From: Tillandsia leiboldiana
Lineage: Eukaryota; Streptophyta; Magnoliopsida; Poales; Bromeliaceae
Direction of reading: 5' to 3'
Length of the DNA stretch: 64,000 nt
Assembly (NCBI GenBank): GCA_029204045.2
Contig: JAQNDB010000165.1
Coordinates: 1 to 64,000, forward strand
Positions 55,330 to 64,000 of this stretch are shown piece after piece. The position numbers and the translations under genes are program-made. The first letter of the stretch is position 1. The number at the start of each line of letters is the position of its first letter. The notes under the pieces are model-generated. The model searched no databases, was not told where the DNA came from, and saw only the letters and a program-made list of their open reading frames with translations.

Positions 55330-56139
55330 TCAATCATCTGAGTCAGAGTCTTCAGAGCTCGTGCAGCCCAGTTTGTTCAAAATTCCTTTAAGGATTCCCG
55401 AAATTGTAGAACATTCTTGTTTCATCTTATGTATGTCCTTGGACATCTTTCTGAGTTCCAGAGCTAGTTTATCTTGTTCTTGGTTGATGGAAGACACTAA
55501 GTTTGCCTTTTGGTCGATTCTTCTGGAAGTTGAAGAACGTTGTGTGACAGCTGACGGAGCAGTCTGACCTTCATTCCGAGGAGATCTTCTTGGCAGAGAA
55601 TGTGAATTGTCAAGAGGTTCATTGCTTGGCGAATTCTTTTTCCTTGCGTACTGCTTAATCGTTGAGGAAGACTTCATCAGCTTCTTGTTCTTTAGGTAAA
55701 ACTTATTTTCTTCATCAATACCTTGTTGTACTTCATTAAGAAATGTGTCCCAATCTTCTTCGTCTTCAGATTCATTTTCAGTTTGAGGGATATTCTTTGT
55801 TTCCTCTTGACATGTTTCATTTATTTCAATACCCCGAGCTCGTCCAAGTCGTCGAGCAAGTCTTTTTCTTTTTGTTTTCACAGAAGTTTCTTCCATTGGA
55901 GCTTTTTCCTTTTCAGCAGCAGTAGGTGGAGCCTTTGATGTTTCTATAGGCGCTTTTCCTTTCGAAGCAGTGGGTGTAGTTGCTTCAACTTGAAGCTCAT
56001 CCCAATCGATCGATTCCGTTTCAGAGTTCGTATCGGAATCATCCTTTGTTTTCTTCGCCTTCTTAGCCTTCTTGGGCTTGATAGTATCTCTTGTATGAAC
56101 CATAGCAGCCAAAAGAAAAATGATCCAGGTGATCACCAT
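55330..56139 (-). CDS. M2 env-like ORF, short form without central domain
   Basis: An open frame of 269 residues from the first ATG after the predicted acceptor: MVITWIIFLLAAMVHTR, lysine-rich stretch KPKKAKKAKKTK, acidic SDTNSETESIDWDE, KAPMEETSVKTKRKRLARR, an acidic middle (ENESEDEEDWDTFLNEVQQG), a basic linker, a C-terminal coiled coil (INQEQDKLALELRKMSKDIHKMK) and an acidic end SSEDSDSDD. The N- and C-terminal parts match B and C, but the central domain of C (about 200 residues) is replaced by unrelated low-complexity sequence. Either a natural short form or an old internal deletion; the frame is open, which favours the former. Function unknown. Confidence 0.75.
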   Translation of the reverse strand: MVITWIIFLLAAMVHTRDTIKPKKAKKAKKTKDDSDTNSETESIDWDELQVEATTPTASKGKAPIETSKAPPTAAEKEKAPMEETSVKTKRKRLARRLGRARGIEINETCQEETKNIPQTENESEDEEDWDTFLNEVQQGIDEENKFYLKNKKLMKSSSTIKQYARKKNSPSNEPLDNSHSLPRRSPRNEGQTAPSAVTQRSSTSRRIDQKANLVSSINQEQDKLALELRKMSKDIHKMKQECSTISGILKGILNKLGCTSSEDSDSDD

Positions 56140-56169
56140 TGCTACTAGTTTCTTGTGAGAAATAAGGTC

Positions 56170-56551
56170 CTGTGGGAAACAACTCAAGAACACGAAAAAT
56201 TGTTAATTTTCAAAAATTTGAAAAATTGTACCCAAACAATCATTATCGTGTAGAGAGACTAAGAATGAAATTAGTTTTGCAAAAAGAATTTTAAAAATAG
56301 ATCAATCGCATGATTTTCGAGAATTCCCATTATATGCCCTAAAACCGAAATTTTTGAAATCGAAAGCCAAAAATCCGTTTATCATTAGAATACCTAGCAT
56401 ATAATCAAAACTAATCTACCCAGAGTTCTTATTTCAAAAGAAATTTGATCAAAAACCATCCACAAACGAAAAAGATACAGAAATTTCATCACGTTTTGAG
56501 GAAGAACATGAAAAACTGTGAAAAACCGAGATTTTGATCAATAAAACTTAC
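56170..56551 (-). other. M2 leader intron upstream of env-like ORF
   Basis: Minus-strand donor CCAA|GTAAGT at 56551, acceptor CCCACAG| at 56170, 382 bp. Confidence 0.6.
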
Positions 56552-56668
56552 TTGGAATCGAAGAACTTGAGTTTGAAAGCTTCCAAGATGGATGAATTCT
56601 AGAGAGAGAAGTTCTGGAGACTTTTGAACAAAAGATTGAAGTAAAAAGAAATCAAAACCCTTTTGTTC

Positions 56669-56790
56669 TATATAAAACCCTAGCCGCGATCCGGATCAGT
56701 TCGTGATTCCGATCCGGATCGGCTACCCGCAGAGAATACCTGCGTTCGGGATCCGGATCGGCTTGTCCAATCCGGATCGGCTCCAACTTT
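56669..56790 (-). promoter_or_regulatory. M2 internal promoter of env-like unit
   Basis: TATA-like TTTTATATAG on the minus strand (about 56669-56678) with upstream GATCCGGATC-type motifs at 56687, 56710, 56749 and 56768. Two motifs fewer than in C. Confidence 0.65.
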
Positions 56791-57061
56791 TTCTTCAGAA
56801 AAATTCAGAAAAATTCTAGAAAATCCAGAAAAAGATTGTAAGCACTTTTGTATATCAACTTTAAATGAAAAATCATCATTTCATATCAAAAGAAATAGAT
56901 TATACTAAATCTATCAATAATAGCCAAATAACGAAATGAAGATTTATAAAAAATAAATCCCTTAAAGTTGAACAACTTCAATTACATCTAACTTGATCTT
57001 ATAAGTAATGCATTTATCAAATCATCAATTCGGTAAAGAAAATGAAATACCAAGATCAATA

Positions 57062-60000
57062 TGTCATGCCCCGGGGTCGAAACTGCGACCCGGGCCCGCC
57101 AACAGATCCGCCACCTATGCCAAATCCGCATAGGCGAAGCGTCCAACCTGCAAGAAAAGTACTATAGCTAATCAGATATCAGAGCTATAAATAAAAAATC
57201 TGCTGTATAACCAAAATCAATCACTGTACAACTGGAATTAAAACAACACTGTCCGCCTCCCAAAATAATAATAAAACAATATCCTCAAATACAAGCTCTG
57301 AACCGATCCGGGAGGTAACTCCAATAAATACAACAGTGTACAGTCTCTCAATACATAAAATATCCTCACTACAACAGTCTCTCAAAAGAGGAAAACAAAA
57401 CAACTAAACTACTGAAGATCTCCTCTGTAGGGGATACTGCTACTCTCCAACGACGGGTAGGGATCTAGCTCGCGACTCCCTCGCCTCGATCAACAACCGC
57501 AGAATCAGCATCACCCGCTAAGACTCTGCAAAACAAAGGAGAGGAAGGAAAAAGGGGGGAAGACCCCCAAAGGGTGTGAGAACTACACCAAAAAGGGAGT
57601 TCTCAATGGGTACCACCGCCAGACCTGACGGTCTGCCCACCAAGTCCTCAGGAGACATAAACTAACCGAAGTCATAAGACTGAAATGAGTAAGCTGGAGA
57701 CTCTCAACAGCTACCAAGCCCCTATCTAAAGGCTAAAAGGGGAGGACCAAACAGTGGTATGCAACCACTAGCACATGAAGTGCACAATCGACCCAATCGA
57801 GCTGACTGCCACATCTGGTCCAGTCAAACATGCGCCCACCTACAACCACCTCCCGCTGACGGGCAGGAATTACGTAGGGCGTCCAAACGGACTAACTCGC
57901 TATCGAGTAGTGGCTCATGCAGGCTATGGTCAAAATCCACGCTCTCTCTCAGAACGGATAGAATCAAGATGCTCAACCTCTCACACAGCGGTCAAAGTAC
58001 TCTCAACGACACGGGACCACCGTCAACCAAACGGCTCACAATAATACTAGCACTGATCTAAACTCAACTACCAGTCTGCACTCGGCCCCCAGGCACGAGT
58101 GTAACAATAAAAGTATTTGACCGAAATAAACCCAATCGAATGAACCGGTATAAAACCCGGTACTGCCTGCTCTGTCACCAATCTCCCGAACTCAGTATCT
58201 CCATTGTCCAAATGACCGGAACCCAACACGGTCTGACCGGAACCCAACACGGTCTAAAGCCTACTCCGGAGCGGCACTCGAGGGGAGCGACCCACACGAG
58301 TAAAGTATCTCTGTCATCAGTATCACAAGTATCTCCATATAGCAGGACTTTGATCATCAATCTGATCAAAGTGGGAAAACTCAACCACCAAGGAAAGACC
58401 CGACCTCAATCGGATGCCACTGAACGATAAGTGGGAAACTCCATCCACTAAAGAAAAATGATACCCAATCAGGTGCATAGAGAAACATCCGGTAAACCGC
58501 CCAATATCCGCGGTTGCCGCAAAGCCCCACAACTAATCCAACCTGTCCCAGACACGAAGTCCTGACTACACTATCCAGACCCCTGCTCGAACCTGAGCAA
58601 CACTGACCACCTGACTAACAAGAAGGAGAAAGGAAAAGCATGGTTTCTCCTAAGTCAAGTTCCAGTAAGTAGTGTAGCAATAAAAAGGGGGCCTAACTAT
58701 ATGTCCATACAAGCATGCATTTGTCCTCAAGAAAGATACAACAAAGTAATCCACATGCCTACACCTGACCATAATCCTCGATCATAATAACTCCTCAGAG
58801 TACAATTCGCACCTAGCTACGAAATCCTGTCCCAAAGCATAAACCAACCACATGAAAGGCTATGTGCTAACATGGCATGTTACATAATCTCATAGGGTAA
58901 CATTATCCTAGGTAAGCTTACCCTAATCATCACATAGATGTCCAAGTCATGCAAGTCCTCAGTATACCTCATAAATACTATTCTTGCAATCATTTATACA
59001 AATATCATTATCAAGCTTACCTACCTTACAAACATAAACCATGTACCCTAAACATGCATGCATCAGTCATAGAGGGGTGACATCCCCACAAGTGCACTTA
59101 TATTCGCCATAACATAATCATTGCCTTATACAGTTACTGATATTAAGCTTACCCACCTGAAGCGCGTAAACCAAGGCAAACCTGAAGTCGGTGAAGTGTG
59201 CAGATGCTCACAGTCCAAATTCTGCCAAAACTGCATCCTCGGTGCACGTCGCGAAACCCTCGACTCCCAACAGCTGAAAGTACCCCGAAATCAAAGTTTG
59301 CAGATCCAACGGGTCCAGCAACACTTGCAAACACCCCTGGGTACAACAATAAGGCCCAACATTACACTTTTATTCCAAAATTAACCAAGTATACACAGTC
59401 TGAAAATCTGTCCCAAAGCCGTGCTTATTTCACCTGTCGAAAGTGCCCAGAAAAATCCAATAAAAATATCACAACAATCCTCGCGTCGATACCTTCGAAA
59501 CGAGTACATGCACGTCCAATTCCGAGCCCCGTAGGCCGAGTTACAAATTCCACAGTACAGGTGCGCAAAACCACACAGCAACATAACTGTAATTCCAATT
59601 ACAGACAAGGGGAAGAACATAAACCTTCGGGTAAAACTCAGAAAAATCCAAGAAAAATACTGTGATATTCCTTGCGTCGCATAGATGAAAAAAGTGTATA
59701 AGCACGTCGTCAAACAATGCCCGGTTGCGGAGATAACGCGGAAAGACCATGCCGCTGTCCAAATCTCCTTCACAGAAATGGGGTCACAGTAAGCTCGAAC
59801 AAACACCTCGAAAAGCGCGAATTGAGGGAAAGCTGAAAATACCAAGATCGTAGATCTGTCCGTCGCGGATCCAGCGGCGAAGAAATCACTCGAAAAGGTG
59901 GTCGGAGTAGGCCGGGGGAGCTCACGCACCGAAACGCGACAAAGGGGAACCCAAAAGGACGAGCGTCGCGCCGCGCCGTAAAAATGGAAACCTCGATAAG

Positions 60001-61066
60001 CGTGCCACCAAAAATCTCAAAACTTTGCAGAAGGATGCAGCCAAGCTCGGGGAACATCTTTGCTGAAGGCACCATGGCGAGAGGAGGCTCGGAAAAGCTG
60101 GAAAAAGGGGAAAGAAGGAAGCTCGGGTCGCTTTTATAGCCTCCAAAAACAAATCACGAAATACCGAACAAGTCCCATTTTCCGGGCGCATGGGACTTTC
60201 GGGCGCGCACTGTAGCAGCCCGAAATCCCCATGCGCGCGCACTGTAGCAGCCCGGAACTCAGCTGGGCCTCCACGTCGCCCGCCAAACAGGCGACAGCAA
60301 CTCCCTCCGCTCACAATGCGACACGTGGCGCCACCAGACGCCGACACGTGGCCGCCCACGCACGGGAACAACCCGTCAACGCGCCCACGTGCGCTCTGCG
60401 CCCGCCGCCTGCGCCTCTGCACGCACGCTTCCCGAGGCGCCCGCAGCTGCACCGTGGACTGAGTGCACGTGGACCGGCCAACCGGTGTGCGCCACGTGTC
60501 CCCCCACCGGTCCACCGTACACCCGCCTTTCCCGTGGACCGCGCCCGCTGCGCCGGCCCAACCGGGAGCCGCCACGTGGCCCGCGACCGGTGCACGCCTC
60601 CGCGGTGGACCGCGCACCCGCCCGAGCCAGCTCCGCCGCGCTCCGCCGCTGCCCACCGCCGCACGCCGCCGCCGCCGGTGCCGGAACAGTAACCTTGCCT
60701 CGAAAAATGTGCCGAATCATCCGAACTCCGGAAAAAGCAAGTGAATAGTCCATTTTCATCGTTTTCGCGCGCTGAATCCAAATCCGAAGTCCATTTTGCC
60801 AAATTCCAACTCTAAAAATTGCCGAAGTTATCCGGGAAGATGTTCCTTGATCCAAACTTCGCGCTGAGTCCAATTTTAATATTCATGGCGCGCGAAACCA
60901 CTTCTGGAGCTCCGACGGAGTCCACCGATCACCCACGTGATCCATTTAACACACTGAGCCCATCACTTGTGTACAATTGGTGCACAAATACCACTAACAC
61001 TCCCCATAAGCCTCCAGGAGCTGCTGGTCAACCAGTAATCTCGTCGTGGGGATCCGGGTCCTCACA
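57062..61066 (-). repeat. W 3' LTR
   Basis: TGTCATGCCCCGGGG ... GGGTCCTCACA, 4005 bp; on the minus strand TGTGAGGACCCGG ... CCCGGGGCATGACA. No coding domain; ORFs within are short and unsupported. U5 hairpins lie at about 57069-57140. Confidence 0.9.
60131..60578 (-). promoter_or_regulatory. W LTR promoter: TATA box with G-box cluster
   Basis: Minus-strand GCTATAAAAG at 60131-60140. Upstream in transcript sense are CACGTG motifs at 60322, 60345, 60386, 60466, 60493 and 60573, with one more at 60934. Same layout as Y. Confidence 0.62.
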
Positions 61067-61080
61067 TCCTCCCCCACTAA
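61067..61080 (-). promoter_or_regulatory. W polypurine tract
   Basis: TCCTCCCCCACTAA; minus strand TTAGTGGGGGAGGA, abutting the 3' LTR. Confidence 0.8.
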
Positions 61081-64000
61081 GGAAAGTTTCGTCCTCGAAG
61101 CTAGCTCAAATCCCCCAAGAGTCCCAAATACCACGGGTAGGTATCCATCAATAACGCCTCCAGCTCCCGAAACATCACTCACTCCCCGTGATTACTCCCC
61201 AACAACAACAACAACAAGTACGGCATGGCCCGATATGCAATTTTCTCATCTCTCGAGCCAGAAATCGCAACGGGCGTCCCTCGTACTCCAACAATCACAG
61301 ATCTCGAAGGGGCAAGTCAATCACGAGCGAGGGATCCAAAAACACATCAATCCTGAGCTGAGACGTGAAACAATACAGGGGCTCCATCAAAGCTGGGGGA
61401 AACAAAATAACCACCAGTGCAACACGCACCAAACCACACCCTGGTGCCTATCTCAACAAGGCAACCCGAAGCATACCCACACATTCATCCAATAAGCTGG
61501 GGTCTTCACTCGGTTACTTCCCGATCCAAAATCACCCGAGTGGGCTACTCACCCACGGGCTACCCTCAAAAGGGATCCTCAAGAGACACAATCTCATGCC
61601 ACAGTTGGTCACTCAACATGCCAACATAACCCCAACAGACCCACGGGTCGAAGTCGATCTCTCAACTAATAAAGGACACCCTGACGGGGACCAAACCGTC
61701 AGTGAACGGGACTAAAAACTGGCTAAAAAGGCGATCATAATGCTGATGCCCAAACTCGCGGTCAAAAATTCGAACCAGCAACGACAATCCGCGTAAATCC
61801 CACCCAAGATGCTAAAAGCTGTAGGCTCCACTGGTGCCGCATGGTAGAAACCGTAAACTGAAGCTGAAATCTTAATCTATCATATGGTATAGAACGGAAA
61901 TGCTGAGTAATCAACACCGATAGCCAAGCAGGCATGGCCTACGCCCAGGTATATCAATCAAAGCTGGGAATAAAAGGCGTACTGAAAGGCTCAACTGTGG
62001 GATCCAAGTTGCCTGCAAAACAGCGGTTCGTCCTGCCACAACACTCATAAGGTTGGACTAATGAAGTGTGGACCGAAAATCAACCCACGGTAACTCTACA
62101 GCCACAATGGGAGGCATCACTAAAACACACAAATCCATCTCCCAACACTGGAAATACTAGCATTGGCGCTGGCATCAGTCTCATTATCCATTGGCCATGC
62201 TCTTCCGGCACTGCTAAGTCTAAGAATCTCCTCACCTCAAGGATAAATGTCGGTTTCAGCCAAACTTGGATAACATCCATTTGGGCGGATTCCACCGCCG
62301 CTCCAAAGGCTAGAATAAGGTGACTCAAGAAGGCATGCACTTGGAGCAAAACTTGTACCTCAATAACTTGGCACACCGCTTCATCCACACGGGCATGCTA
62401 GCACTTCCACAAAGTGCTCCTCGTGCTCCAAGTCGCTCTGGGAGTAAAGCAAGATATCCTCGGGAAACACCACTCCCAGTCCGTCCAAGTACAACTGGGA
62501 CATACGATTCCTCAGATCTTGAAGTCAACAGGGCATTCGTCATTCCATTGGGCCTCGCTATAAACCCATAATGCCCCTACCGTGTCCTGAACGCCATCTA
62601 GGCGAAGTCCTCGGCTGTCTAATTCCAAGTAGGTACTCGCATCATACACTAACAGCCTGAGTATAGTTCCATCGAAAGGTCCTAGATACTACCCGGACCT
62701 GTCTACACTCGAACCATAAAAGGACCCTCACAGTCGTGTATCAATGACGTGGCATCACTACCGTATACCAACGGCGTGGCACTAGGTCAAACAGACCCCT
62801 CGATCCATCAGATCCTGCAACTGTGCCATCAGCTCTATCAGCTCTACCGGCGATATCCAATGAGGTGCTGTCCAGGGTGGCGCGGTTCCCCAAACCACGT
62901 CAAACGCAATCTTTATCTCCCTAACCGGCGGCATTACCAACAACTAAGGTGAAATCACACCCGGGATCTCGTGGGCAACAGAGATATCCCTGAGTCCCGG
63001 TGCCGCCGTAAGCACCTCTCACCCTGTCGCTAAAACCCGAGTGCTCTAACAATCTCAACAAGCAAGCCTCCTCTTGTCTGCCTTGCCGAAGATCAAAGTC
63101 CTCTCTCGCCGCAGTCAAACATTCTGTGGCATCGTGCCAAACAATCTCAAGCACTGGGTCGAAACACCGAATTGCTACAATTCACAATAATTCTGCCGGT
63201 AACTCGCGGTCTCGGCCGCACTAGACATGATCCAAAAGCCTCCTTCACGTGCACAACAACAACAGGGACCTGCACCTCTAGTGCACGTGGTAACAAATCT
63301 GCCTCTAGCCCATGCAAGAGTGGAACATGCTCTAACTCCGACTACTGTGGTGAAATCCCACCTGTGACACTCAATCCACTACCGTGGCGCCCTCCAACCG
63401 GGCGGCACAGATTCATCCGCTCAAAGCAAGTGGTTGTCGCTCAATCTGCCTGAAAATTAGGACTATCACTAGGAAGCACGACCTCTGTCTCTGATCACAT
63501 TGAGGCGACGAATAAGGTCCTCCACAGATAACGAATCCACGCTACCGCTGCGCCACTCTGATATGAATACTGATGCTGCCATCGGGGTCCACCCGACCTC
63601 TGACATCTCGGGAACTCGTTATCCAGGAAAAGGAAATCAGACATGCCCCTGCCGGCCGATCTGTTCTCCATCACCCGGCGCCAAGCGCCAAAATCCAGAA
63701 CTCACCTCTGGCGGCAGATCCCTATCCAAAGGAACTGCAATGCCACGCTCCATACATAATGCCTACTTCAACGAGGCGTCCAAATCTACAATGGAGGGAC
63801 TGAATAACAGAAAGGTGTCCTGGCGCAATCCACTCCCAGTCTCATATATCCCATGCGCCTCGTCCCTCGAATCAGGAGCGCGTAGTTCAACAACTGCATA
63901 CACTCTCTAGCACAGGGAGGCTCTCAATTAATCACTCCATCACCACCAACCACGACTCTGCCTCCAAAGGCTCCAAACTGAATCTTACGAGTCGGGGTGG
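61081..64000 (-). pseudogene. W degenerate gypsy pol
   Basis: Several islands on the minus strand. The polyprotein tail FEDETFL lies next to the polypurine tract (about 61080-61100). RT/RNase H: 62765-62885 reads TAPHWISPVELIELMAQLQ and DLMDRGV, the start of RT; about 62360-62560 reads LDGLGVVFPEDILLYSQSD, with the catalytic FVDDIL box changed to FPEDIL; 62083-62330 reads QVWLKPTFILEVRRFLDLA, then FSDASHCGC, the entry to RNase H. Between RNase H and the tail there is only about 1 kb and no integrase core is recognisable, so a deletion is likely. Above 62960 the region before RT is present but protease could not be identified. Many stops and frame changes: dead. Confidence 0.75.

Larger units (their letters stand above)
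53299..57061 (-). mobile_element. M2: minus-strand Sirevirus, 3' part, interrupted by W
   Basis: 3' LTR 53299-54616, polypurine tract 54617-54628, env-like ORF 55330-56139, leader intron 56170-56551, internal promoter to about 56790, then non-coding sequence up to 57061, where W inserted. Pol and gag must lie beyond the window. More diverged from B/C than these are from each other. Confidence 0.88.
57062..64000 (-). mobile_element. W: minus-strand gypsy element, 3' LTR and part of interior
   Basis: 3' LTR 57062-61066 next to a polypurine tract, then degenerate pol on the minus strand to the window end. The left target duplication is probably CAATA (57057-57061); the right one is outside. The LTR matches solo LTRs X and Y at both ends, so W identifies that family as Ty3/gypsy. 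Confidence 0.88.

Noticed and set aside
62921..63910. Plus-strand ORFs in W (e.g. 63172, 63500) and in 58140-61715
   Set aside because: They are antisense to degenerate gypsy pol or lie in its LTR and show no domain.

Overview
The window is intergenic heterochromatin-like DNA from a flowering plant, built almost entirely of nested LTR retrotransposons. I found no host gene, rRNA or tRNA gene. The plant origin follows from Ty1/copia elements of the Sirevirus type (gag-pol plus an extra downstream ORF, conserved GGGGGAGA polypurine tract), Ty3/gypsy elements with long LTRs, a Cassandra TRIM carrying 5S rRNA sequence, and tRNA-iMet primer-binding sites (TGGTATCAGAGC). The species cannot be told from the sequence. 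All coordinates were read by eye, and family names rest on motifs and not on a database search.

Layout. An old plus-strand Sirevirus (S0) is split: gag 1-165, gag 23300-23648, then gag end and pol 28010-30457. A minus-strand Sirevirus (M1, 166-23299, target duplication CTTTT) sits in S0 gag. In the 3' non-coding part of M1 sits a gypsy-derived, apparently non-autonomous element Z (4988-17147, TTGAG). A solo LTR Y (6483-9637, GCGCA) sits inside the GC-rich repeat of Z's left LTR. This gives four nested levels: S0, M1, Z, Y. A second solo LTR X (23654-28009, GTTTC) also sits in S0 gag. From 30458 to 53072 two plus-strand Sireviruses, B and C, share a middle LTR (LTR-internal-LTR-internal-LTR). 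C is almost intact, with one stop in gag-pol, and holds a very young Cassandra TRIM (48325-48902, GATCC). After a 226-bp minisatellite, a minus-strand Sirevirus M2 (53299-57061 visible) is interrupted by a minus-strand gypsy element W (57062 to beyond the end).

How the Sirevirus parts work together. Each copy has an LTR promoter, a primer-binding site, a fused gag-pol (zinc knuckles, protease, integrase, reverse transcriptase, RNase H), about 0.9 kb of non-coding DNA, and then what looks like a second transcription unit. That unit has its own cluster of GATCCGGATC motifs, a TATA box, a leader with a conserved intron of about 383 bp, and an extra 'env-like' ORF of unknown function, followed by the polypurine tract and 3' LTR.

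The most unusual signals are in the Sirevirus LTR. Downstream of its TATA box lie two long stems (one with a compensatory change between copies) and then a run of eight consecutive hairpins with different stems and the same loop, TGGATT. The same paired GATCCGGATC enhancer-like module stands upstream of both the LTR promoter and the internal promoter. Z and the X/Y/W family carry further hairpins with compensatory changes, and the X/Y/W LTRs carry clusters of CACGTG motifs.
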